NCBI GenBank assembly: GCA_049700035.1
Contig: JBNAWC010000021.1
Coordinates: 1-18,024 of the forward strand
Length of the DNA: 18,024 nt
Source: JAVZLQ01 sp049700035
GTDB taxonomy: Archaea; Thermoproteota; Bathyarchaeia; Bathyarchaeales; Bathycorpusculaceae
Direction: 5' to 3'
The number at the start of each line of letters is the position of its first letter. Position 1 is the first letter of the stretch. The notes beneath the pieces were generated by a model, which saw nothing but the letters and a program-made list of their open reading frames with translations, was not told the origin of the DNA and did no database searches. Positions 1-6,984 of the stretch are shown piece by piece. A program made the translations under genes and the position numbers.

Positions 1-88
1 TGAACAACAATAATGAAAACTATGTAAATACTGGGACGGCTACATCATCCCCCAAAGTTTACAATATTATGCATCCTTAAATGAATTG

Positions 89-418
89 CTATTGGTTTGC
101 TTTTTGTGTTCTCTTGTTTAGTGCTTTTATTGTTCCTGAAACTGTTAGTATGTGAATGCTTGCTGGTTTTCCGCCTATTTCCGTTATTGTTGCTATTGAC
201 GCCCTAACCATTTTTAGAGCAGTGTGCAAAATGCGTATAACCGCTATTTGGCGTTCATCATTAAAGCTTATCAGTGTTAAGCCCGTTTGGCTTGCGCCGT
301 ACTCCCCATAAAGCTTTAACACCGCGTTCCAAACACTGTCAATAAATTCTTTCGCGTTGAACTTTTCCGCAGATTCTATTTTAAGCGCCAAATAACGCCT
401 CTTCGCCTTCTTCAACAA
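89..418 (-). CDS. rnp2: RNase P protein component 2 (Pop5/Rpp14 family)
   Basis: A 109-residue protein of the Pop5/Rpp14 family. In archaea this protein pairs with Rpp30 and activates the RNase P RNA, which removes 5' leaders from pre-tRNA. The N-terminus is basic (KKAKRRYLALKI), as expected for this family, and is followed by an alpha/beta fold containing FIDSVWNAVLKLYGEYGAS and the strand IAVIRI; the length is normal. The start is TTG at 418, preceded by the purine-rich Shine-Dalgarno stretch GAGAGGAAAGG six to seven bases upstream. It overlaps the stop codon of the upstream Rpp30 gene, so the two are probably translationally coupled, which suits two proteins that form a complex. In many archaea the proteasome alpha-subunit gene comes next, but bases 1-88 hold no recognisable coding start. 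Confidence 0.9.
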   Translation of the reverse strand: MLKKAKRRYLALKIESAEKFNAKEFIDSVWNAVLKLYGEYGASQTGLTLISFNDERQIAVIRILHTALKMVRASIATITEIGGKPASIHILTVSGTIKALNKRTQKANQ

Positions 419-1146
419 TCCTTTCCTCTCCGAATCACGCGGATTCCAGGCGCAATAAACTTTGGGCTGAGCTTCTCCCTATTCCTTTTCATTATGGCTA
501 TTGGGTTTTTTGACACTGTTTTTAGGGCTGTTGCCTCGTCTAGGTCAAAGAGAAAAGTCAAAGAGGCTTGTTCCATTGGTTTTCGCATTAGCTTTTCGTC
601 TGCAACGCCACTCGAAACCACTATTGGAACGCCATATTCAATCGCTGTTGTGGCTTCTCCTCTCAAGTTTTGTATGAACCGTGCTCTTGCCAGTCCCTCA
701 AGCGTAAGCAACGGCTTAACATCTATTTCCAGCGACGCCAAAGCGTTTGAAGCCAGTTCCGCTTCCGCTCTATCAAAGAATCTTTTGCGAAAATCTGTTA
801 CTGGAAAGTTTAGGAGGTCTACGCGTCTATCTTTTGCCGCCTGTCTGGCAACACTCTTTGAAGTGCATAGTACAGCTACTAACTCAAATTTTCTACGCAG
901 TTTCCTCAAGTCTCTAATTAACTCCTTTGGACTTCGCGGTTTTAAATCCACACGAGAAACGAAGTCGATTCCGCTTTCGGCGCACAAGCTTTTCAATTTC
1001 TGGATTTCTTCTTGCTGGAAATTCTGCGGCAAAGGTATACCTACAAACTTGTATCCAAGCTCCAAAGCCTTACTTACAATTCGCGAAACTTGCTCCAAAT
1101 CTCTCGGATTTGGGAGCAAATGAAGGTCTGCATATGCTCTTTTCAT
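412..1146 (-). CDS. rnp3: RNase P protein component 3 (Rpp30/Rpp1, PHP-like TIM barrel)
   Basis: A 244-residue Rpp30 homologue, the TIM-barrel partner of Pop5 in archaeal RNase P. The N-terminal KRAYADLHLLPNP matches the family's characteristic beginning. SRVDLKP, LLNFPVTDFRKRFFDRAEAELA and the late IEYGVPIVVSSGVADE also fit Rpp30, and the length is near the family norm. I start it at the ATG at 1146, not at the in-frame codon at 1170. The upstream gene's TGA overlaps this ATG in an ATGA arrangement, and family members begin with this motif. The stop overlaps the TTG of rnp2. Placement between a COG1325 RNA-binding gene and rnp2 is the conserved order of the archaeal exosome/RNase P superoperon. 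Confidence 0.92.
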   Translation of the reverse strand: MKRAYADLHLLPNPRDLEQVSRIVSKALELGYKFVGIPLPQNFQQEEIQKLKSLCAESGIDFVSRVDLKPRSPKELIRDLRKLRRKFELVAVLCTSKSVARQAAKDRRVDLLNFPVTDFRKRFFDRAEAELASNALASLEIDVKPLLTLEGLARARFIQNLRGEATTAIEYGVPIVVSSGVADEKLMRKPMEQASLTFLFDLDEATALKTVSKNPIAIMKRNREKLSPKFIAPGIRVIRRGKDC

Positions 1147-1610
1147 GGGAGCAACCCAAACTTTCTGCAAATTTCAACTATTTCTTTCGGCTTTTCCTTT
1201 TTGAAGTGTATCTTAAAGTGGATTGCGTCAGCCCTCGCAATTTTCGCCTCGTTCAGATAGGCGGATTGCTTATCAAGCCTAAGATAGAGGTTTCCCCTCT
1301 CCAAATGATTTTCAATTTCGCTGTTCAATACTTCCTTGTCCATAATGCCAAGGCTCGCGGCAATTTTCCAGAAAATCGCTTGAACCGCGTTCTTGTCGTT
1401 AACTCTTGCCTCGAATAGTATTATTGGGTTTCCATGGTGTCCAGTTAAACTTGACTTCTTGAATGTGATGGCGTCTAGCGTTTCTGGTGGGAGCATGTTG
1501 CGAACTGCTGTGAGGACTTTCTCCGGGTCTTCTGTAGCGTGTGCAAACACCCTTATGTCAATGTATCCTATTGGGTTTTTAGAAGACAAAGATGCTATCA
1601 CTGCTATCAA
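1143..1610 (-). CDS. COG1325-type RNA-binding protein (predicted exosome-associated)
   Basis: A protein of about 155 residues from the conserved archaeal family COG1325 (DUF54-like). It was predicted to be linked to the exosome and RNase P because it sits constantly between rpl15e and the RNase P genes. Diagnostic segments are YIDIRVFAHATEDPEKV near residues 16-32, TGHHGNPIILFEAR in the middle and LYLRLDKQSAYLNEAKI towards the C-terminus. Its molecular function is not firmly established. No ATG is available: the TTG at 1610 follows an in-frame TAA directly, and GTG at 1601 or TTG at 1589 are alternatives, all ahead of the conserved YIDIRVF. It lies 13 bases after rpl13e and overlaps rnp3 by 4 bases. 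A distant paralogue of the UPF0201 type lies at 15960-16355. Confidence 0.85.
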   Translation of the reverse strand: MIAVIASLSSKNPIGYIDIRVFAHATEDPEKVLTAVRNMLPPETLDAITFKKSSLTGHHGNPIILFEARVNDKNAVQAIFWKIAASLGIMDKEVLNSEIENHLERGNLYLRLDKQSAYLNEAKIARADAIHFKIHFKKEKPKEIVEICRKFGLLP

Positions 1611-1623
1611 TTAAAAGCTCACA

Positions 1624-1857
1624 TTACTTTTTAGATTTTACTTTGCGGCGAGGCTTTCCCTTTAAGCTTTCCAGAAAACCCTTAATTGCCTCAACGTTTT
1701 CTTGGTGGGCCGTTCTCCGCCTAGCGTCTATGGGGATTCCGAGCTTTAAGGCGTCTTTTAGGCTTATTCCAGCCTTCTTCAGTTCTTCTCTGCTGAAGCC
1801 CTTTCCTAGACGCTGTTTTCCATCTTTTTTGAAAACCTTTGGCTTTAAAGCCATCAT
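1624..1857 (-). CDS. rpl13e: Large ribosomal subunit protein L13e, short archaeal form
   Basis: A 77-residue basic protein matching the core of eukaryotic L13 (eL13). The stretch GKGFSREELKKAGISLKDALKLGIPIDARRRT corresponds to the eukaryotic GFSLEELRVAGI...IGISVDPRRRN region. It keeps this conserved helix-turn segment and a lysine-rich tail but lacks the long N-terminal part of the eukaryotic protein, as do other archaeal members. L13e is found in only some archaeal lineages, mainly TACK and Asgard, so it helps place the organism. There are two adjacent ATGs at 1857 and 1854; the first has GGGAGAA upstream within workable spacing. It begins 5 bases after the rpl15e stop and is clearly in that operon. 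Confidence 0.85.
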   Translation of the reverse strand: MMALKPKVFKKDGKQRLGKGFSREELKKAGISLKDALKLGIPIDARRRTAHQENVEAIKGFLESLKGKPRRKVKSKK

Positions 1858-1862
1858 AGGGA

Positions 1863-2438
1863 TTATTCTCCCACACCAGCCTTCTTGCTTGGTCTAAACT
1901 TTTCAGCACCGCGTCCCTTCAGCCTTAACCCTCTAACCTTCTTGCCCGCGCTTGTCAAACCTCTGAAAACTCTTTTCTTATGCTGTTTCTGCGCTATCCA
2001 GCCTATGTCCTTATCCGCCTTTATCGCTGGGTGATGCGGATCCACCATTATAACTTCGAACCATTTTGAGCGTCCGTCTTCGCCTACCCAATAAGAGTTT
2101 AACACCTCAAGGTTTGGAAACTTTCTTGCAGCGCGCTCTTCGGCTATTAGCCTCAAACTTTTTGCAGGCTTAAACTTTTTAACACCCATGCGTTTTGGTC
2201 TTCTTCCAGCTCTCGGTCGCTGTTTACGCAAGCCGCCTCTTCTAACGCGGACGCGGACTATTATGAAGCCTTGTTTCGCCTTATAACCCAGCTTTCTAGC
2301 TCTGTCAAGTCTCGTGGGCTTTTCTACGCGGGTTATGGCTGGTTGCCTACGCCATTCGATTAGCCTCTGGCGCATAAGCTCGTCTACAAAGGATTTTTCT
2401 GGTTTTGACCAAGCCTCTGCAATGTACTTGTACGCCAT
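1863..2438 (-). CDS. rpl15e: Large ribosomal subunit protein L15e
   Basis: A 191-residue ribosomal protein eL15. The N-terminus AYKYIAEAWSKP, the RLIEWRRQPAITRVEKPTRLDRARKLGYKAKQG segment, the arginine-rich RGGLRKQRPRAGRRP stretch and the centre NLEVLNSYWVGEDGRSKWFEVIMVDPHHPAI are all hallmark sequences, and the length is normal. Such basic proteins thread deep into 23S rRNA. The ATG at 2438 has a near-ideal Shine-Dalgarno, AGGAAGGAGGAA, about 9 bases upstream. It is the first gene of the five-gene run rpl15e, rpl13e, COG1325, rnp3, rnp2. The preceding 100 bases hold two potential RNA hairpins and a TATA-like box, so this operon may carry a longer 5' leader than is usual in archaea. Confidence 0.96.
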   Translation of the reverse strand: MAYKYIAEAWSKPEKSFVDELMRQRLIEWRRQPAITRVEKPTRLDRARKLGYKAKQGFIIVRVRVRRGGLRKQRPRAGRRPKRMGVKKFKPAKSLRLIAEERAARKFPNLEVLNSYWVGEDGRSKWFEVIMVDPHHPAIKADKDIGWIAQKQHKKRVFRGLTSAGKKVRGLRLKGRGAEKFRPSKKAGVGE

Positions 2439-2471
2439 TTTAACGCATTCCTCCTTCCTAGTTTATGGTTC

Positions 2472-2516
2472 AACCCTCTTTTGTAGGGTTACATCCCAGC
2501 GGACGTTTATCCGCCA
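2472..2516 (-). promoter_or_regulatory. Two potential stem-loops in the leader of the rpl15e operon
   Basis: Two inverted repeats lie between the likely promoter and the rpl15e Shine-Dalgarno. The first pairs AACCCT (2472-2477) with AGGGTT (2485-2490), six perfect pairs around a 7-base loop. The second pairs GCGGA (2499-2503) with TCCGC (2510-2514) around a 6-base loop; as minus-strand RNA it can extend by three G-U pairs. GGG in the spacer could alternatively pair with the AACCC arm. Ribosomal protein operons are often autoregulated through leader structures, so a regulatory role is plausible, but the sequence alone does not prove it. Confidence 0.4.
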
Positions 2517-2544
2517 ACGTTTTGTTCATAACACACTTATCAAT

Positions 2545-2559
2545 GAAATAAACTTTTCC
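2545..2559 (-). promoter_or_regulatory. Probable BRE/TATA promoter of the rpl15e operon
   Basis: On the minus strand GGAAAAG is followed by TTTATTTC, resembling an archaeal BRE plus TATA box. Initiation about 25 bases downstream would fall near 2522 and give a leader of roughly 85 bases, which fits the strong Shine-Dalgarno of rpl15e. A weaker box near 2460 (CCATAAAC) would leave no room for that ribosome-binding site. Confidence 0.45.
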
Positions 2560-2621
2560 AATAGAATGTGATGTGGTGTGAGCTTTTGGTTGAAAAATAA
2601 GGAGGAAGTGTAAACTGCTGT

Positions 2622-4295
2622 TCAATTTCTTGCTTTTTGAAAGAGCCTTTTCCTACCGATTGCTGCCGCCAGTAGCGTTGCTACAGTGAATAATGAAAGA
2701 ACCAATTGTGTTGGAAATTCTGGGATTACATGATATTTGTATTCTTGTCCCATTTCTTCAGTTGTAATTATGTTGTTAAAGTTGTCTTCTGCTATTATCA
2801 TGTATGTCACGTTTGTGCAGAATGGTAAGGCGCGAATTTTGCCATAGTAGGTGTTTCCTTCCGACTTATCCATGATAACAGTTTCACTCCATGTTCCCGT
2901 GCTATTGGTGTAAGTATAGTTTAAGCGCACCTGTTTTACTCCGCTAAGGTCGTCTGTGACTTCGGCATAAACAATAACCTCGTCTTCTGGATAAACACTG
3001 TCGTTGGCTGGTTGCTGATGCACATTTTCTATTAAAGGCGGAGTAGTATCCACCAATGTTTGAAAAACATAAAGACTATCATAGCCTGGACCCGCAACGG
3101 CATTTATCACGCCGTCTCCCGACATTGAAACCAATGGACTGAATTCTGGTAGGTCGAAGTTAGCTATCAGTGTGCCGTCAGACTTGAAAAAGTAAGCAGT
3201 GTTGTTGGATTCATCTGGAGCTTGGGCGGCTGCAGCTATTAGACCACCATTACCGCTGATGGCAACATCCCGTATAATTTCACCTTCACGTCTCGTCCAA
3301 TTTTCAGCTTGGTTATAACCAGAACGTTCTCTAGCATTAGCCCAAAAGTGCAAGCCGCATGGACCCGCAGGGGATGTGCCCGCCACAACTTCGGCACCAT
3401 TATAGCTCATATCCACACAAAGGAACGCCACATTTCTGGTCCAAGTAGGCTCTGGTTCTACAGAAATGTCTGCGGCATTTGCCCAATAGTATAGGGTTGC
3501 TGTGCCTTCAGGAACCATTCCTATATCCACTGCAGCAACAGAGTAGCCATCTTCAGATAATGCCAAATCTATTATGGGAGCATGTATATAACTCCGACAA
3601 ATCCATAAGGGGTCATAACTTCCGCTTGCAGTAGTTGCATCTTTATAAAAAACAACAAAGCCCTCAATGGAACTGTTTCTTCCGCCTGCGGCAACATATT
3701 CGCCATTCGGTGATATTTTTACGGCGTAAAAGTCATCTACGAGGAAACCTGTCACCCAAGTTGGATTTTCAGCAGTGCCAGACCTTGTTGTACATTCAGC
3801 AAAGTAGTATATGGTTATGCCTGTTCCACCCACAACCACATATTCGCCATCATAGGACATGTCTAAAGTTCCCCTTTCAACTTGTCCTCCAAGATATTGG
3901 CTTGTCCATGTTGGGGCTGAGCGTTCGCCAGTTGTTGCTCGTGAATCGTTAAAATAGCTTAAATATCCGCTGTTGTCGCCTGCAACCACGTATTCTCCGT
4001 CGCCAGATATTGCTACGGAAAGGAATGTTGTTCCAGAATACCACCATTTAGGAGTTGAAACGTTCCACTCAAAATAGTATAAGCCAGTCTCATTCACAGC
4101 CGCTATGTATCCGCCATCGGTTGAAACTGCAACGTCATACACGCTCATGGAGTTGTTCCAAAGCATGATTATGCCATAAATTTTTGAAGGGTCTATTCCA
4201 TCCATAGATTCAACTTCAGCAATGTTAAACCTAAAGGACAGTGTTGCAAAGAGCAAAGCAAAAAGGCTTAGAATTAACAAAAATTTTCTTTTCAT
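2622..4295 (-). CDS. Secreted WD40-like beta-propeller protein with PEF-CTERM-like C-terminal signal
   Basis: A 557-residue surface protein. Residues 1-21 form a signal peptide (KRK, then a hydrophobic core). Residues 52-411 hold about eight copies of a beta-propeller blade motif of the form V-A-x-S-x-D-G-x-Y-V-A-A-G ending in a YYF/YYW strand. Six blades carry a P-T-W-like landmark at about 50-residue spacing (W84, W130, W180, W231, W285, W333). Residues 416-522, starting DTTPPLIENV and containing VTDDLSGVKQVRL, look like an Ig/cadherin-type beta sandwich. The end has IPEFP at 524-528, a hydrophobic segment (530-546) and a basic RKR tail, the tripartite plan of PEF-CTERM sorting signals processed by archaeosortases. 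The ligand or partner is unknown. The ATG at 4295 has little Shine-Dalgarno but sits just after a good TATA box, so the mRNA is probably short-leadered. Confidence 0.8.
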   Translation of the reverse strand: MKRKFLLILSLFALLFATLSFRFNIAEVESMDGIDPSKIYGIIMLWNNSMSVYDVAVSTDGGYIAAVNETGLYYFEWNVSTPKWWYSGTTFLSVAISGDGEYVVAGDNSGYLSYFNDSRATTGERSAPTWTSQYLGGQVERGTLDMSYDGEYVVVGGTGITIYYFAECTTRSGTAENPTWVTGFLVDDFYAVKISPNGEYVAAGGRNSSIEGFVVFYKDATTASGSYDPLWICRSYIHAPIIDLALSEDGYSVAAVDIGMVPEGTATLYYWANAADISVEPEPTWTRNVAFLCVDMSYNGAEVVAGTSPAGPCGLHFWANARERSGYNQAENWTRREGEIIRDVAISGNGGLIAAAAQAPDESNNTAYFFKSDGTLIANFDLPEFSPLVSMSGDGVINAVAGPGYDSLYVFQTLVDTTPPLIENVHQQPANDSVYPEDEVIVYAEVTDDLSGVKQVRLNYTYTNSTGTWSETVIMDKSEGNTYYGKIRALPFCTNVTYMIIAEDNFNNIITTEEMGQEYKYHVIPEFPTQLVLSLFTVATLLAAAIGRKRLFQKARN

Positions 4296-4326
4296 GGCGC
4301 ATCGCCTATGATTTAGGGTTAATTCC

Positions 4327-4335
4327 TTTTATAAC
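4327..4335 (-). promoter_or_regulatory. TATA box of the propeller protein gene
   Basis: On the minus strand AAGTTATAAAAGG gives a textbook archaeal TATA element about 31 bases before the ATG at 4295. Transcription would begin within roughly 10 bases of the start codon, which agrees with the weak Shine-Dalgarno there. It lies in the 75-base gap after the receiver gene, so the propeller gene is probably an independent transcription unit. Confidence 0.55.
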
Positions 4336-4370
4336 TTGTGGAATTCCACACAGAAATCGAAACTAAAAGT

Positions 4371-4839
4371 TTAATTTGGCACTTTCTGCTCCTCAAGTTC
4401 CCTTACGCGTGTTTCAATGAACTCTTTAACCCTCTCTTGACTGTACTTTCTCTCTTCCTCCTGCTTTCTCAACTGCGCCTTTATTATCGCCAAGAGGTTT
4501 TTCATGTCAAGGGGCTTCACGACATAACCATCTGCGCCCTTGTTTAATGCTTCCATCGCGTTTTGGAGCGTCGGGTAGCCAGTAACCATTATTTTTCGCA
4601 TTTTTGGCACAGTGTCCTTTAACTTTTGTAGGAGTTTTACGCCTTCCATGTCATGCAGCCTAATGTCAATCAGCGCCAAATTGTAGAATTTCTTGTGGGA
4701 TTTTCTTATGGCTTCTTCTCCACTTGCAGCAGTGTCAACGATGTATCCTTCATCTTCTAGAATGGTTTTTAATACTTTTCTTATGCTTTCGTCATCGTCG
4801 ACGACAAGTATTCTGGCATGTCTAACCGAACTTTTTCAC
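4371..4839 (-). CDS. Stand-alone response regulator (CheY-like receiver), start broken by a 1-base shift
   Basis: The frame ending at 4371 encodes a complete receiver domain with a charged C-terminal coiled-coil tail. It has the acidic pair in RILVVDDDES, the phosphoacceptor Asp in LALIDIRLHD, the Thr of MVTGYP and the Lys of VVKPLD. It has no DNA-binding output domain. The domain has no start codon in its own frame: an in-frame TGA (4838-4836) lies directly upstream with no ATG, GTG or TTG between it and the domain. Removing one base from the five-base A run (plus-strand T run, 4832-4836) gives GTG at 4839, then KSSVRHARILVVDDD, a 155-residue protein behind a GAGG Shine-Dalgarno. An assembly error or a very recent mutation is therefore likely; programmed slippage is the alternative. 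It partners the adjacent histidine kinase. Confidence 0.8.
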
Positions 4840-6769
4840 CCCCTTCCTCTCTGCTTTTTGGCTTTATTGGAATAGTCACCGTGAAAGTTGTTCCCTTGTT
4901 AACAGCGCTTTTTACTGAAATTTTGCCGCCGTGCGCCTCCACGATACGTTTGCAGATTGGCAAGCCTAAACCCATGCCCCTAGACTTTGTCGTGAAGAAC
5001 GGTGTCCAAATCTTGTCCATAACCTCTTTTGTCATCCCATTTCCAGTGTCGGTGAAGGACGTCTCTACGTTTCCATTAGCCTCTCTTGATGCTATTGTGA
5101 GTTTGCCGCCGTTGGGCATGGCATCCACAGCATTCTTGATTATGTTAACGAAGACCCTTTTCATCTTTTCAACGTCAACATTTATTTTCGGGCTGTCCTG
5201 CGTCAAAGCTTCAACTTTTATTTTCTCTGGAATCTGAACGATTGTCAATGCCTCTTCTGCTAATGCCTTCGGAGTAGTTTCCGTGAACTCCAATTTTATT
5301 TCACGCGAATATTCAAGAAGATCTGCAATTATGCGGTTAGCGTGTTCCACGCTTTCTTCGATAAGCTTTAGCATGTCCATGACTTTTTTATCAGCAGCGC
5401 ATGCAGTCAGCTTATTCTTCAAGTAGTAAACGGCACTGTTTATGCCCGTGAGCGGGTTTCGAAGGTCATGCCCCACCATAGCTGCAACTTGCCCAATGGC
5501 GGCAAGCCTTTCAGCTTTTATGAGTTTCTCCTGTGCTTCTTTCAAGGCTTTTGTTCTTTGTTCCACAAGTTCTTCGAGATGCTGAGCGTACTCCTCAAGC
5601 TTTTTCTGCATTTGCTTCCTTTCAGTTATGTCTCTAACAATGCCTATAACTTCGATTTTTCCGCTGCTGGACACTGGAAAAGCCGATATTTCAACAAAAA
5701 TTCTTTCACCATCTTTTCTTATCAGTTCGATTTCTTCTGGGCCATATTTTTCTCCACGCATGTTTTTGGCTACTGCCTCCTTAATTTTTGGCAGATATTC
5801 ACTTGGGAAAATTCCAACTTCAAAGAAGGTTTTTCCAACAAGCTCCTCTTTCCTATAGCCTATTAGGGCTTCTGCCTGCTTGTTCCCGTCGATGAATCTG
5901 CCCTGTAAATCGTTTATGTAGATTGCGTCTGGCGCATATTCTATTAGGCGTTTAAGCCTCTCCTCAGATTCTCTTAGTCGTTCTTCCATTTTTCTGCGTT
6001 CGGTAACGTCCATTATGATGCTTATTGCGCCTTTATACTCGCCCTTCTCATTCCATAGCGGTGACGCTGAAACTTGGAGAACGCGTGGTTTGCCATCCTT
6101 AGTGTATAAGGTTATTTCATAGCGGCTAGTTTTCCCTTGCCTTCTGACTTGTGTCTGCCTCATTATCTTTTGGGAACTCTTTTCATCGACGAATTTTCGT
6201 AGGTTTACTCCAATAAGCTCATGTCCCTCATAGCCGAGCATCCTAGCAAATGCGCTGTTCACGAAAGTTATGTTTTCATTTTCATCAACAGTCATTATGC
6301 CTTCCGACGCCGTTTCAAAAATGGTTTCGAGCCTTATGTTGGTTTCTGTCAGCTTCTTTTCAACTTCCTTAAGCTTGGTTATGTCCACCATTATTGCTTG
6401 AAAACCAACCGTTTTGCCATTAACAACGAAGCGAGTGGGCTTTGACCACAAATGTAGGATTGAACCATCCTTACGTAAAGCCCTAAACTCCAATTCTCTT
6501 GGCTGCCTACGCAACATAATAATTCTGAGGAATAAGCGTATTATTTTGGCTCTGTCTTCTGGATGTAGAAAGAACTTGAATGGACGCCCAAGCATCTCAT
6601 CGGCAGAGTAACCCAACAAATCAGTCATAGCCTTGTTAACATACACAAAACGCCCCCTAGTGTCCGTAATGCCAACAGCGACAGCTGCATTTTCAACCAA
6701 ACTGCGAAATCCACTTTCACTTATTAGATGCTCTGTAAACTCGGCTGTAGCATTGACCTCTCTCGACAT
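4781..6769 (-). CDS. Cytoplasmic histidine kinase with three PAS domains
   Basis: A 662-residue sensor kinase with no transmembrane segment, so it should sense an intracellular signal. PAS domains lie at about 18-140, 142-262 and 268-390, each ending in a typical V-D-I-T or V-T-E-R-like connector. A coiled coil (390-420) leads to the dimerisation/phosphoacceptor helix with His434 in VGHDLRNP. The ATPase domain shows the N box (N542-N546, NIIKNAVDA), G1 box (DTGNGM, 574-579), an FFTTK F box and the G2 box GMGLGL at 599-604. All catalytic elements are present. The last 16 residues, from V647 on, read into the receiver gene and are probably an artefact. Without one A of the 4832-4836 run the protein would end EEGGEKFG at 4822, overlapping the receiver's GTG. 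ATG at 6769 is the start; its promoter is not obvious. Confidence 0.92.
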   Translation of the reverse strand: MSREVNATAEFTEHLISESGFRSLVENAAVAVGITDTRGRFVYVNKAMTDLLGYSADEMLGRPFKFFLHPEDRAKIIRLFLRIIMLRRQPRELEFRALRKDGSILHLWSKPTRFVVNGKTVGFQAIMVDITKLKEVEKKLTETNIRLETIFETASEGIMTVDENENITFVNSAFARMLGYEGHELIGVNLRKFVDEKSSQKIMRQTQVRRQGKTSRYEITLYTKDGKPRVLQVSASPLWNEKGEYKGAISIIMDVTERRKMEERLRESEERLKRLIEYAPDAIYINDLQGRFIDGNKQAEALIGYRKEELVGKTFFEVGIFPSEYLPKIKEAVAKNMRGEKYGPEEIELIRKDGERIFVEISAFPVSSSGKIEVIGIVRDITERKQMQKKLEEYAQHLEELVEQRTKALKEAQEKLIKAERLAAIGQVAAMVGHDLRNPLTGINSAVYYLKNKLTACAADKKVMDMLKLIEESVEHANRIIADLLEYSREIKLEFTETTPKALAEEALTIVQIPEKIKVEALTQDSPKINVDVEKMKRVFVNIIKNAVDAMPNGGKLTIASREANGNVETSFTDTGNGMTKEVMDKIWTPFFTTKSRGMGLGLPICKRIVEAHGGKISVKSAVNKGTTFTVTIPIKPKSREEGGEKVRLDMPEYLSSTMTKA

Positions 6770-6925
6770 TTCTTATGCTTCCATCGTAAACACGGCTGCA
6801 TCAAGTGGATTCTCCAACTTTTCACATTTAACTTGTATGAATATTGAGTCTAAATTAGGAGTACATCTTCACTTTAGAGGCAGAATCGGATTATGAATGG
6901 TTAATAGTTTGTTTTTCCAAAAATA

Positions 6926-6938
6926 GCGTTATAAGAAG
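6926..6938 (+). promoter_or_regulatory. Probable TATA box for the TIM-barrel isomerase gene
   Basis: GCGTTATAAGAAG resembles an archaeal TATA element and lies about 50 bases upstream of the ATG at 6985, predicting a leader of roughly 25 bases. The 215-base divergent gap (6770-6984) also has to hold the histidine kinase promoter, for which I see no convincing box. Confidence 0.45.
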
Positions 6939-6984
6939 GAAACTTCAAATACGCAGACAAAATTAAGGTTCGGCTGGACAAAAT

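Noticed and set aside
1..88. Proteasome alpha-subunit start or box C/D RNA after rnp2
   Set aside because: The minus strand reads ATGATGTAG, which stops at once; it has a C-box-like ATGATGT but no CTGA boxes. A weak GGGA/TCCC stem before a T-rich stretch could be a terminator but is too short to call.
494..1123. 209-residue plus-strand open frame opposite Rpp30
   Set aside because: Antisense shadow of rnp3; the composition is low-complexity Ser/Lys/Leu and has no recognisable domain.
1147..1170. Upstream start of Rpp30 at 1170
   Set aside because: It would add eight residues not seen in the family, while the ATG at 1146 overlaps the previous stop and begins the conserved motif.
2599..2613. 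Plus-strand AAGGAGGAAGTG that looks like a Shine-Dalgarno with a GTG start
   Set aside because: The GTG is followed directly by TAA, so no gene follows. On the minus strand the region holds only a modest T run after the propeller gene.
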